Assembly: GCF_003688895.1 (NCBI RefSeq)
Contig: NZ_REFV01000006.1
Coordinates: forward strand, 1-64,000
Direction: 5' to 3'
From: Dokdonia sinensis
GTDB taxonomy: Bacteria; Bacteroidota; Bacteroidia; Flavobacteriales; Flavobacteriaceae
Length of the DNA: 64,000 nt
Within the stretch, counting starts at the first letter, position 1. The number at the start of each line of letters is the position of its first letter. Made by a program: the position numbers and the translations under genes. Below the pieces are notes generated by a model. It was not told the DNA's origin. It did no database searches and saw only the letters and a program-made list of their open reading frames with translations. Positions 1-9,427 of the stretch are shown piece after piece.

Positions 1-574
1 ATGCAATCCAAATTTATAACAATCAGAGACCGCACTTATCCAATCACCTGCTAACACCACAGCAAATGCATCAACAAAACAAACTAAGTAGAAAACAGTA
101 CAAATCAAAAAAGCTTAACGATGCTAGAATCGTTAAGCTTTAAATATTAATTTTAATCCTTTAATAATCTGTATCGGTTATTTAGGACTAGACATTCTTA
201 TAAAATCGTTCTAAATTTATTTTAGCCACCAGTTACAAACAACAGCAACAGCCCTAGAGTCAGAAAGCGTATGGCTCTTCTTAAATTTCTAAATTTCCAG
301 GCGGCAATCATTGAGATGATAAAAATCTGTTTTCCCAATCGTTCAAAAAAGTTTATCCTCATGTCAGCTTACTTTTTAAAATGTTTTGACAAATGAATCA
401 TTACCGATTAAGTTTTAAATCGTGTAAACTTTCTAAGAACGAATATTATGAACGACCTGAAGTGGTCATCTTTTGAAAATTTTTTTTCAAGCAAATGCTA
501 TTATAAGTAAGTATATTTAAAAAGTTTCCATTTTATAGAAATCTTTGAGAGTTCTTATATATTATCAGAGTGTA
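1..574. other. Gene-poor left edge and leader of the PUL regulator
   Basis: I see no convincing gene here. A 17-codon reading frame at 1-54 could be the tail of a gene that starts outside the window, but nothing supports it beyond being open. A strong inverted repeat lies at 111-140 and is listed separately. From about 150 to 540 the DNA is AT-rich with no coding frame I trust. The regulator's promoter should lie in the last 150 bases, but I could not find a clear TAnnTTTG element. Confidence 0.5.
108..142 (-). terminator. 12-bp inverted repeat, probable terminator
   Basis: Arms AAGCTTAACGAT (111-122) and ATCGTTAAGCTT (129-140) are exact reverse complements around a 6-nt loop. Read leftwards the hairpin is followed by a run of T, so it fits a factor-independent terminator better on the minus strand, although no minus-strand gene is visible to its right. 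It may act in both directions for a gene beyond the window edge. Confidence 0.55.
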
Positions 575-3319
575 ATGAGTAAAATAGTTTTTTTTCTTTT
601 TAGTTTATTGACAATTCCCGCATTTGGGCAACTGTTCAGTCCACAAATCGATAATTATACTTATGGTGATAATCAAAACTGGGGAATTAATGTGAGCGAT
701 GGGGATTTGATATTCATTGCAAACAATAGGGGACTAGTACGATATACTGGACAGCAATGGGAATTACTAAAACTACCCAAAGAAACAATTGTTAGATCAG
801 TCTTTAATGATGGAGAAATTGTCTATACGGGTTCTTATGAAGAATTTGGATTCTGGAAGAAAAATTCAAGTAATTTATATGATTATCATTCATTGACCTA
901 TCTGTTTAATAATCCTGACTCAATTGGTAGTGAGGAGTTCTGGCAAATCTTAAAATTTAAAAATAATATCCTATTTAGGTCATTCGGCGGTCTGTATATT
1001 TTTGATGGAACATCTATTTCCAAAATTGAAAAAACTCAAGGAGTTTTTTCAATGTCAAATTACAGAGATAAATTTTTTGTAGCAACGTCTACTGACGGTC
1101 TCCAAGAACTTATAGATGGACGCCTCGAGCCTCTTAAAAATAATCAAGCCCAATACCTTACGAATATTAAGAGTTTAACATCATTAGGTGATAAGTTATT
1201 CCTATATGACGAAATTAAAGGGGGGTTCATATTTGACGGATCAAACTTTACGCCGATATCAGCATCTCTAAATAATGTGCTCAAGATGTATATCCTTAAT
1301 AAAGCTAAATTTATTGACGACAATACGCTATCCTTCGGGACAATAAAGAATGGGGTATTAATTTATGATTTAAAGGATGAAGCTTTATCCTTTATAAATA
1401 AGGAATCTGGTCTTAATAACAATACGGTTTTAGGTCTTGACTATCACAAGGGCAATTTATGGGTAGCTTTAGATAATGGGATTAGTAAAATAAATTTAAA
1501 AAGTTCTTACCGTTATTATTTTGATCTAAGTGGAGCTCTTGGTACTGTATATGATATGGCCTATTATAAAGGACGTTATTATCTAGCAAGTAATACTGGC
1601 ATTTATACATTCCATAATGATGATCTAATCTTAATTGAAAAATCAGAAGGTCATGTGTGGAATCTCACTATTATCAATGATCAGTTATTCTGTGGCCACA
1701 ATAATGGGACGTATCTTATAAATGGTGATAAAGTTGAGACTATTGATCTTTCACTAGGGGGGGTATATGGATACACGGAAATACCTTCTGAGAGGTTTGG
1801 TTATTTGCAATCTACTTACTCCGGAATCAGCCATTTAGATTTTAATGGTACAAATGCAACAGTAACTAAAGTCGACGGTGTGGATACACCGATTAATGCT
1901 ATTACGTTTAATACTGAGAATAAAGTTTGGGCTACGCATCCTTATAAAGGACTATTTCGGTATACTTTAAATAACAATTATTCTAAAATTATAGAGAAAG
2001 AAGACTTTAGTAATTATCCAACCTTAAATCAATATAAAACCGAAATAGTTAAAATAGGTGATAAGACGTATTTCTCAAATTCAAATAAGTGGTATACCTA
2101 TACAGAAACAAAGAGAACTTCCAAATTTGTCGAAGTTGAAAAGTTAAAAGACTTAAAATCGATTGGTGTAGAAGAAAATGGAGTTTGGTTTTTAGATGAC
2201 AAGTTTTCCCGTTCTCTCATTTTCTATAATAATAATTTTGAGGAGAAATTAAGGTTAACAGACTTTGAGTTATATAACCGTCTGGTGGCAAATTATGGTG
2301 CCGTAGTTGTAAAAAACGACTCTATACGTATGTTAAATTTAAATGATGGTTTTGCCATATTTAACGTTAATACAATAGCAGAAGAAAGTCTCTCAAGACC
2401 TATTATCGACAAAGTTTATAGTCCAAACCAAACAATTCCTATCCCTAATAATTCAGATGTGGAAATATCATTTAAAGATGCTTCCTATCTCACTTTTGAA
2501 ACCTATACCCCAAACGCCTTTCAAAATGAAATGAGTTATGTTCTTTCTGGTGAAATGAAACAAAGGCAAATCATTAAAAACGGAAAATTTATTTTACAAA
2601 ATTTAGGTTATGGTGATTATTCACTTAGAATTTCTAATAACTATGAGACGGAGGTAGATAAAAATATCGAAGATAATTTATATCGTGAAATCAAATTCAC
2701 CGTATTACCACCTTGGTATCTTTCAAAATTAGCCTTTATCCTATATATTCTTCTTTTTATATGTTCTGGATATTTCTTATATCATCGTAATCTTCTTAAA
2801 ATACGCAGGGAACAATTAGAGCTTAAGCGACAATATGCTAAAGAAACCCAAGAACGTATCTATGAGCTAGAAAAGACGAATTTGGAAAAGCAGATTAAAG
2901 ATAAAAAGAGAGAACTTACAAACTCTACGGCATCCATTATCAAAAAGAATGAAGCAATCATAATATTAAGAAACGAACTAACACGTTTAAAAGATGTATC
3001 CCCAAATAGTTACCGTACAAAGAAAATAATAGCAAACTCAGAAAAATATATCAATAATAAGAATGATTGGAGGCAGTTTGAAGAGAACTTTAAGCAATTT
3101 AATGCCGACTTCTTTGACAATCTTGTAAAAAAGTTTCCCAAATTGACCACTAGAGATTTAAAATTATGCGCTTATATTAAAACAGGGCTAACTTCCAAAG
3201 AAATTGCCCCTCTTATGAATATTTCAAAAAGAGGTGTTGAACTTCATCGATATCGTTTAAGAAAAAAATTAGAAATGCATAGCGATGATAATTTCTTAGC
3301 TTTTTTGCAAGCATTTTAA
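575..3319 (+). CDS. Propeller / Y_Y_Y / LuxR-type HTH membrane regulator of the PUL
   Basis: Probable one-protein sensor-regulator that detects glycan breakdown products in the periplasm and controls the downstream operon. The chosen ATG gives a clear signal peptide (MSKIVFFLFSLLTIPAFGQ); an upstream TTG at 545 would add ten residues ahead of it. Residues about 20-600 carry repeated propeller-like strands of the two-component-regulator-propeller type, then a Y_Y_Y-like beta domain, one membrane helix near 714-737, a long charged coiled coil, and a C-terminal LuxR-type helix-turn-helix near 856-900 (RDLKLCAYIKTGLTSKEIA). There is no kinase domain, so this is not a classic hybrid two-component system. 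The gene stands alone, 242 bp before susC and in the same direction. The domain reading is from family knowledge; the target operon is inferred from position. Confidence 0.85.
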   Translation: MSKIVFFLFSLLTIPAFGQLFSPQIDNYTYGDNQNWGINVSDGDLIFIANNRGLVRYTGQQWELLKLPKETIVRSVFNDGEIVYTGSYEEFGFWKKNSSNLYDYHSLTYLFNNPDSIGSEEFWQILKFKNNILFRSFGGLYIFDGTSISKIEKTQGVFSMSNYRDKFFVATSTDGLQELIDGRLEPLKNNQAQYLTNIKSLTSLGDKLFLYDEIKGGFIFDGSNFTPISASLNNVLKMYILNKAKFIDDNTLSFGTIKNGVLIYDLKDEALSFINKESGLNNNTVLGLDYHKGNLWVALDNGISKINLKSSYRYYFDLSGALGTVYDMAYYKGRYYLASNTGIYTFHNDDLILIEKSEGHVWNLTIINDQLFCGHNNGTYLINGDKVETIDLSLGGVYGYTEIPSERFGYLQSTYSGISHLDFNGTNATVTKVDGVDTPINAITFNTENKVWATHPYKGLFRYTLNNNYSKIIEKEDFSNYPTLNQYKTEIVKIGDKTYFSNSNKWYTYTETKRTSKFVEVEKLKDLKSIGVEENGVWFLDDKFSRSLIFYNNNFEEKLRLTDFELYNRLVANYGAVVVKNDSIRMLNLNDGFAIFNVNTIAEESLSRPIIDKVYSPNQTIPIPNNSDVEISFKDASYLTFETYTPNAFQNEMSYVLSGEMKQRQIIKNGKFILQNLGYGDYSLRISNNYETEVDKNIEDNLYREIKFTVLPPWYLSKLAFILYILLFICSGYFLYHRNLLKIRREQLELKRQYAKETQERIYELEKTNLEKQIKDKKRELTNSTASIIKKNEAIIILRNELTRLKDVSPNSYRTKKIIANSEKYINNKNDWRQFEENFKQFNADFFDNLVKKFPKLTTRDLKLCAYIKTGLTSKEIAPLMNISKRGVELHRYRLRKKLEMHSDDNFLAFLQAF

Positions 3320-3406
3320 GAATAAGATGAATTTTTGGGTCTAAAATTTAGAATATTAAGGTGAGTTTACCTCATCAACACTACATCAAATTGTTAAAAT
3401 TAGTAT

Positions 3407-3438
3407 TCTAAAATACATCTAAGTTATTGTATTTTAGA
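3407..3438. promoter_or_regulatory. 11-bp inverted repeat between the regulator and susC
   Basis: TCTAAAATACA (3407-3417) and TGTATTTTAGA (3428-3438) are perfect reverse complements separated by 10 nt. The repeat sits 87 bp after the regulator stop and about 123 bp before the susC start. Its 21-bp centre-to-centre spacing, two helical turns, suits a dimeric helix-turn-helix operator. It could instead be a weak terminator of the regulator gene, but no clean T-run follows. Confidence 0.5.
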
Positions 3439-3561
3439 TATTTATATTTTAGGGTTCATTTCATCACTATCTCGATAACGTTTTCGTTAGAATCAAGTCT
3501 TAAGTTTACATCGCATTAACTTGCAATAATTTAAACTGGACAAATCTTAAGCGGAAACTCA

Positions 3562-6500
3562 ATGAATTTTAGACATACTTTCTTCCTATTTGTAGTATTG
3601 ACCGTACAGAGTGTTTTTTCTCAAAATACTATAACGGGAACAGTAACTTCTCAAAACGGGGATCCTATTCCAGGAGCTACTATAATAATAGAAGATTCCA
3701 ATATTGGTGTTCAAACTGATTTCGATGGGAATTTCACTATAAACGCATCTGCTAACGATACTCTTATAGTGAGATATCTTGGTTTTATTGAAGAACGTGT
3801 TTATGTTGCTTCTGACAAATCCTCTTACAACGTGATCTTGAAAGAGGACATTAATCAATTAGGTGAAGTAGTCGTTGTAGGTTATGGAACTCAAAAGAAA
3901 GAAGTTCTGACAAGTTCAGTAGCACAAATAGACGGAGAAGAATTAGCGGAAGAATCAGTTTTAAATGCTACTCAAGCATTACAAGGAAAAGCTGCAGGTG
4001 TACAAGTAATTGCCTCAGACGCACCCGGTCAAGCTTCACGGGTAGTCATTCGTGGGCTAGGTACTGTTCAGGGTGGTCGTGATCCCCTTTTTGTTGTAGA
4101 TGGTGTGCTTACTGACAACATCAACAACATTAATACTTCAGATATTGAATCAATAAATGTTTTAAAGGACGCTGCTTCGTTAGCTATATATGGAAACAGG
4201 GGGGCGAATGGTGTCGTAATTGTCACAACAAAGAAAGGAAGGACAGAAAAAGTACAGATCAAGTTTAATACTTACACAGGGGTAAGGGATATTTTAAGTA
4301 CTGTTGAAATGGCAAATTCTGAGCAGTTTGTCATATATAGTAATGAAGCAGCTCGTCGAGATTTGCAAAATGATAACGATCCCTCAAATGATAATGATTT
4401 TAGTAATTTCATTCCTACAAATCAAGCCTTCAATACAAACTGGCTAGATGAAATTACACAACTCGGACTTATTCAAGATTACTACCTCTCATTATCTACC
4501 GGTTCAGAAAATATTAAGGCGTTTTTTAGCGCAGGATTTAATGAAGAGCGGGGCATATTATTAAACAATGATTTTAATAGGCTCACGGTTAGAAGCAATG
4601 TAGATTATAAAATAAACAACAAGTTAGATTTTTCTCATAAAGTTGGTATTCAACTTGCGACAGGAACACCTCAGAGCTTTGGTCTTTTTACCTCAGCTTA
4701 CAAACAGGCTCCAATCATTCCAGCAAGAATGGATGATGGGACCTTTGGATCTTCTATAGCAATAAATAATGTCGCTAACCCACTAATCGATGCGACAAAT
4801 GCTTTTAAACGTGAAAAGAATAAATTTTTTAAGGTTCAAGGGGCATTTCAATTTGATTATGAAATTTACAAAGATCTATCATTTACATCGCGCTTTTCAA
4901 TTGAGACAGAGTACGGGCGTTTTTACAATTTTAGAAATAGGCTAGGTCGTTTTTTGGCAGATAATCCATCTAATACAGAGAGTAGTTTTGAGGGAGGAGT
5001 CGATAATCCCGCTAGAACCCGTTTAACAGTAACCCATACTAATACTTATCGCTGGTTTGTTGATAATTACTTTACTTATAACAAATCATTTTTTGAAAAT
5101 CATAATGTGAATGTTACAATAGGTATTACTGCTGAAGAAAATCGAAGTGAATTTTTATCAGCAACTCGAAATAATGTCCCGCTGAGTGATAATTTAAATT
5201 TTAATTTAAATAATGGTGATCAGGATGATACACAATCTAACTCAGGAGCCATTAGTGTGACAGATCGCTTATATTCTTATCTAGCGCGAATTAATTACGA
5301 TTATAAGGGTAAATATCTTCTAGGCGGATCATTTCGTCGAGATGGTTCTAGTAGATTTCAGCCCGGTAGCCAATTCGGAAATTTCTATGCAGTGAGCGCG
5401 GGATGGGTGGTAACTAAAGAAGATTTTTTTGACGATACTGTATTTGACGTTTTGAAATTTCGCGGAAGCTTTGGACAATTAGGAAATCAAAATGTGCCTT
5501 TCAATATAGTAACGGCTACAACTGGAAGTGGTGGGTTTTATGCTTTTGGGCCAAATCAGGATCTACAGCAGGGTATTACAATTACGGGTACGGTACAGGA
5601 GGATTTGTCCTGGGAAGTTACAGAGGAAACAAACATTGGTCTGGAATATAAATTGTTTGATTTCCGACTCTCTGGAGAGGTTGATGTGTATAGGAGAGTC
5701 AATACAAATGCTATTTTAGAAATTGAATTACCAGACGTTATAGGTTTTGATCCTTTTAATTCTGCTGTGGGAGAAGTAGAAAATAAGGGTATTGAGTTTT
5801 CTCTAAACTGGTCTGATAAATTGAGTGAGGATTTCTCATATTCTATCGGAGGAAACTTTTCCTTCAATGAAAACGAAATTAGTAAAGTAACTAATCCTTT
5901 TTTTAGTGAGCAAATAGGCGGTTTTATTAATAATGGTGAATACACTAAGAAAATTGCCGTTGGCCAGCCATTGGGTAGCTTTTTCCTTTACGAGGTTGAA
6001 GGTATAGATGAATCAGGTGATTTTGTTTATCGTGATAATAACAACAATGGCACTATAGACGAAGGAGATCGTAAATTCTTTGATTCTTATCTTCCTAAGT
6101 ATTATGCGAGTCTCAATTTAAGTGTAAACTTCAAGAATTTTGATTTTAGTACAGACATATTTGGAAATTTCGGGAATAAAATATACAACGGTAAGAAGGC
6201 GCAAAGATTTGGAAATGAAAATATTGAGCTGAGCACTTTTAACAACCGTTTTACTTCTGGAAGACCCAGTAATACGACACCAAGGGCTTTCAACGATGTT
6301 CCTATTTCATCAGATTACTATTTAGAATCCGGTGATTTTGTTAGAATAAACAATATGACCTTGGGATATACATTACCAGAGGGCGCTTTAAAATATTTTG
6401 ATAATATACGTGTCTATGCTTCTGCAAGAAATCCTATTATTTGGAAGCGATTCTCAGGATTTACGCCAGAACTCCCAGGAGACCCATTAGGTGGTGCAGG

Positions 6501-6564
6501 AATTGAACTAGATGCTTATCCTACTTTACGATCTTTTTATATTGGATTGAACACTTCTTTTTAA
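3562..6564 (+). CDS. susC: SusC/RagA-family TonB-linked outer-membrane transporter
   Basis: Outer-membrane barrel that imports oligosaccharides with TonB energy, paired with the SusD lipoprotein encoded directly downstream. A signal peptide (to about residue 20, ending SVFSQ) is followed by a carboxypeptidase-regulatory-like domain (GTVTSQNGDPIPGATIIIED; about 25-95), a TonB-box-like segment (EVVVVGYGTQKK), a plug domain (about 115-225, including FVVDGVL and LKDAASLAIYGNRGANGVVI), and a long barrel ending in an aromatic C-terminal residue (GLNTSF). The length of 1000 residues is typical. It is the first gene of the operon; susD starts 4 bp after its stop. The substrate is inferred from the neighbouring GH genes, not from this sequence. 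Confidence 0.95.
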   Translation: MNFRHTFFLFVVLTVQSVFSQNTITGTVTSQNGDPIPGATIIIEDSNIGVQTDFDGNFTINASANDTLIVRYLGFIEERVYVASDKSSYNVILKEDINQLGEVVVVGYGTQKKEVLTSSVAQIDGEELAEESVLNATQALQGKAAGVQVIASDAPGQASRVVIRGLGTVQGGRDPLFVVDGVLTDNINNINTSDIESINVLKDAASLAIYGNRGANGVVIVTTKKGRTEKVQIKFNTYTGVRDILSTVEMANSEQFVIYSNEAARRDLQNDNDPSNDNDFSNFIPTNQAFNTNWLDEITQLGLIQDYYLSLSTGSENIKAFFSAGFNEERGILLNNDFNRLTVRSNVDYKINNKLDFSHKVGIQLATGTPQSFGLFTSAYKQAPIIPARMDDGTFGSSIAINNVANPLIDATNAFKREKNKFFKVQGAFQFDYEIYKDLSFTSRFSIETEYGRFYNFRNRLGRFLADNPSNTESSFEGGVDNPARTRLTVTHTNTYRWFVDNYFTYNKSFFENHNVNVTIGITAEENRSEFLSATRNNVPLSDNLNFNLNNGDQDDTQSNSGAISVTDRLYSYLARINYDYKGKYLLGGSFRRDGSSRFQPGSQFGNFYAVSAGWVVTKEDFFDDTVFDVLKFRGSFGQLGNQNVPFNIVTATTGSGGFYAFGPNQDLQQGITITGTVQEDLSWEVTEETNIGLEYKLFDFRLSGEVDVYRRVNTNAILEIELPDVIGFDPFNSAVGEVENKGIEFSLNWSDKLSEDFSYSIGGNFSFNENEISKVTNPFFSEQIGGFINNGEYTKKIAVGQPLGSFFLYEVEGIDESGDFVYRDNNNNGTIDEGDRKFFDSYLPKYYASLNLSVNFKNFDFSTDIFGNFGNKIYNGKKAQRFGNENIELSTFNNRFTSGRPSNTTPRAFNDVPISSDYYLESGDFVRINNMTLGYTLPEGALKYFDNIRVYASARNPIIWKRFSGFTPELPGDPLGGAGIELDAYPTLRSFYIGLNTSF

Positions 6565-6568
6565 AAAA

Positions 6569-8020
6569 ATGCTGGAAATGAAAAAATTACAACACACAAA
6601 AATTTGGGTACTAGTTTCAACTATTATTGGTATAGCTACCCTACAGTCTTGTAGCGAAGATTTTATAGATGTTGAATCTAATCAGGAGACGGAATCTGCT
6701 CTTACTTCTGATCGTGCTCCAGAACTTGTAAATGCAGTTTATAATAGCCTTTTAGTTTGGGAAGTGAGTTCTTTTGCCTGGACAGGTATAACAAGTATTG
6801 CTTCAGATGATGCAGATAAGGGCAGTATTCCGAGTGATACAGGGGTAGACAAACATCTTTTAGATGCTCTGGATATTACACCAACTCTTATCTCAGTAGG
6901 TGATGTATGGAGAGGTCACTATGATGCTATTCAAAGAGCAAATCAGGCCATAAATAGAATAGAGCAATTTGATGATATGGATCCTGATCTACAAGATCGT
7001 CTTCTAGGTGAGGCAAAATTTCTAAGAGCCCTATTCTATTTTCGTCTCGTACAAACTTACGGAGGGGTTCCTATTATTACTAACATAAATAGTCTGGATG
7101 ACATCACAGGAGATGTATTATCTCGGGCTACAAGAGAGGAGACTTACGCTTTTATAGAGCAAGACTTGACTGACGCAATTGAATCTCTACCTGAAAAAAG
7201 TGAGTATCCTATTTTAGAATTAGGCCGTGCTACTAAAGGAGCAGCCAAAACCTTACTTGCCAAGGTAAGTATGTATCAAGAAAAATGGGAAGAAGTACGA
7301 CGTCTTACAGACGAAGTTATTGCTTCGGGTGAGTATGGATTAACTCCTAACTATGAAGATATCTGGAAAGAAGGTAGTGAAAACAATATTGAGTCCATTT
7401 TTGAAATTCAGTCAAGAGGAGATGATCCGGCTGCCGGCGTTGATAAATACAGTACAATCCAAGGGGCTCGCGGTGAAGGAGGCTGGGGATGGGGTTTCAA
7501 CACACCATCACAGGACTTAGACAACGCTTATGAGGATGGTGACACTAGACGTGATGCGACCATTATGTTTGCTGGAGAAACTTTATTTGATGGAAGAGTT
7601 ATAAGCATTAATGCGCCTAATCCAAGATATAATCAAAAAGCATATTCAAGCGCTTTAACAGAGGCTGAAGTTACAGGTAAAAATGTTAGAATTCTGCGAT
7701 ACGCTGAGGTTCTGTTAATGAATGCAGAGGCCGCTTCTGTAATAGGAGGTGATGTTTCTAGTCCACTTAATCAAATTCGAGAAAGAGCTGGTTTAGAACA
7801 GACCTCTGCCACCAGCCAAGTGGCTGTGTGGGACGAAAGACGGTTAGAAATGGCTTTCGAACACGATCGTTATTTTGATTTAGTTCGTCAAGGTCGCGCT
7901 CCTGAAGTCCTAAACTCTAAGGGTATACCGTTTCAATCAGGAAAGCATGAAGTTTTTCCAATACCTCAAGAACAAATAGATCTGAGTGGGGGAGTCCTTA
8001 CACAAAATCCAGGTTACTAG
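6569..8020 (+). CDS. susD: SusD/RagB-family surface glycan-binding lipoprotein
   Basis: Lid lipoprotein that captures oligosaccharides on the cell surface and delivers them to SusC. The lipobox LQSC places the lipidated cysteine at residue 28, followed by acidic residues (SEDF) as expected for surface lipoproteins of this phylum. Family hallmarks include the RGHYDAIQRANQAINRIE helices and FLRALFYFRLVQTYGGVPII in the TPR-like core, and a C-terminal WDERRLEMAFEHDRYFDLVR stretch with a final QNPGY. The length of 483 residues is normal. An ATG three codons in (6578) is an equally good start. The gene is translationally close to susC. Confidence 0.95.
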   Translation: MLEMKKLQHTKIWVLVSTIIGIATLQSCSEDFIDVESNQETESALTSDRAPELVNAVYNSLLVWEVSSFAWTGITSIASDDADKGSIPSDTGVDKHLLDALDITPTLISVGDVWRGHYDAIQRANQAINRIEQFDDMDPDLQDRLLGEAKFLRALFYFRLVQTYGGVPIITNINSLDDITGDVLSRATREETYAFIEQDLTDAIESLPEKSEYPILELGRATKGAAKTLLAKVSMYQEKWEEVRRLTDEVIASGEYGLTPNYEDIWKEGSENNIESIFEIQSRGDDPAAGVDKYSTIQGARGEGGWGWGFNTPSQDLDNAYEDGDTRRDATIMFAGETLFDGRVISINAPNPRYNQKAYSSALTEAEVTGKNVRILRYAEVLLMNAEAASVIGGDVSSPLNQIRERAGLEQTSATSQVAVWDERRLEMAFEHDRYFDLVRQGRAPEVLNSKGIPFQSGKHEVFPIPQEQIDLSGGVLTQNPGY

Positions 8021-8075
8021 ATTAAATCATAAGAAACGCAAATTATTTATGCAATCATTTAATATTTTAAAAAAT

Positions 8076-9419
8076 ATGGATACGTTTTGTACCAAATTAT
8101 TCTTATCAATTTTATTGTTTGGCAGTTGCAATAGCGATGAGATAGCACCGCCACCTCCAGATGTTGGTTTTGTTGAAGAATCAAATGTTGAGACCTTACC
8201 TTTTGAAGAGCTTCTCAATACTGTGCAAGAACGCACCTTTAACTACTTTTGGGATTTTGCTGAGCCTGTAAGTGGTCTTGCTCGAGAGCGTTCTCAAGAG
8301 AATGCTTTAGGCGGAGATGCGAGAAATATTGTGACTATCGGTGGCTCTGGATTTGGAATTGCTTGTTTTCCAGCAGCAGTCGAGAGGTCTTGGATCACAA
8401 GGCAAGAGGCAATTGAACGTATGAATAAAATTCTAACGTTCTTAGAAAATGCCGAAACGTATAATGGGGTGTTCTCTCATTGGTATATGGGAGATACAGG
8501 TGTAACAAGACCTTTTAGTGACCTTGATGATGGTGGAGATTTAGTTGAAACAGCTCTTTTGATTCAAGGCCTTTTAATTAACCGTCAATATTTTTCAGAG
8601 AATAACGACCAAGAACAGTCAATTCGGGATCGAATAACAGCGATATGGGAGGCCGTGCAATGGAATTTTCACGAACGTGGACAAAACGTTTTAACTTGGC
8701 ACTGGTCCCCAGAAAACGAGTTTGCGATTGATTTAAAAATTCAAGGTTGGAATGAAGGTCTTATAGTTTATGTCTTAGCTGCTTCATCTCCAACCTATCC
8801 CATTCAGAAAGAAACCTATGATAATGGATGGGCGTCTAATGGGGAAATGACCAATGGGACAACTTATGTAGGTACTGAACTTCCGTTAGGAGAGCCATTT
8901 GGTGGTCCCTTATTTTTTGCACACTATTCTTTTATTGGTTTAAATCCTACAAATTTAAGTGACCAATATGCAAATTATTTTGAGCAGAATCGGGCTCATT
9001 CATTGATCAATTTTGAATACTGCAGGAATAATCCTAATGGTTATAAAGGTTATAGTGCTGAATCTTGGGGGTTAACCGCTAGTGACAATTATGAAGGGTA
9101 CTCAGCACATAGTCCAACAAATGACTTAGGAGTAATTACGCCTACCGCAGCCTTATCGTCATTCCCATTTACACCAGAAGAATCTACAAGAGCACTTGAG
9201 CATTTTTATTATGATAAGAATGATGAATTGTGGGGTCCCTACGGATTTTATGATGCATTTTCTGAGGAATTCAATTGGGTCGCAGATGGCTATTTAGCAA
9301 TTGATCAGGGCCCCATCGTAGCAATGATTGAAAATTTTAGAAGTCAACTTTTATGGAATTTGTTTATGCAGGATTCAGATATCCAAAATGGACTTACGCA
9401 ACTTGAATTTAACTTTTAA
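8076..9419 (+). CDS. PF10091 'glucoamylase-like' / GH144-like endoglucanase lipoprotein
   Basis: Probable (alpha/alpha)6-barrel glycoside hydrolase acting on glucan at the cell surface or in the periplasm. The signal has a lipobox (LLFGSC, Cys18). Conserved stretches are ERTFNYFWDFAEPVSGLARE near the N terminus, an acidic cluster DDGGDLVET (about residues 151-159), and WNEGLIVYVLAASSPTYP. This matches the layout of family GH144 (endo-beta-1,2-glucanase), where the D..DxxE group and the glutamate in WNE are candidate catalytic residues. Other PF10091 proteins act on other glucans, so the specificity is inference. An in-frame ATG at 8049 is possible; a frame extending back into susD to 7986 is unlikely because it would bury the lipoprotein signal. 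Confidence 0.8.
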   Translation: MDTFCTKLFLSILLFGSCNSDEIAPPPPDVGFVEESNVETLPFEELLNTVQERTFNYFWDFAEPVSGLARERSQENALGGDARNIVTIGGSGFGIACFPAAVERSWITRQEAIERMNKILTFLENAETYNGVFSHWYMGDTGVTRPFSDLDDGGDLVETALLIQGLLINRQYFSENNDQEQSIRDRITAIWEAVQWNFHERGQNVLTWHWSPENEFAIDLKIQGWNEGLIVYVLAASSPTYPIQKETYDNGWASNGEMTNGTTYVGTELPLGEPFGGPLFFAHYSFIGLNPTNLSDQYANYFEQNRAHSLINFEYCRNNPNGYKGYSAESWGLTASDNYEGYSAHSPTNDLGVITPTAALSSFPFTPEESTRALEHFYYDKNDELWGPYGFYDAFSEEFNWVADGYLAIDQGPIVAMIENFRSQLLWNLFMQDSDIQNGLTQLEFNF

Positions 9420-9427
9420 TAGAATTT

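Noticed and set aside
1-54. A 17-codon frame at the left edge
   Set aside because: It is too short to judge; it could be a gene tail but has no supporting feature.
7986-8075. An N-terminal extension of the GH144-like gene overlapping susD
   Set aside because: It would place 30 residues before a clear lipoprotein signal peptide and overlap the susD end.
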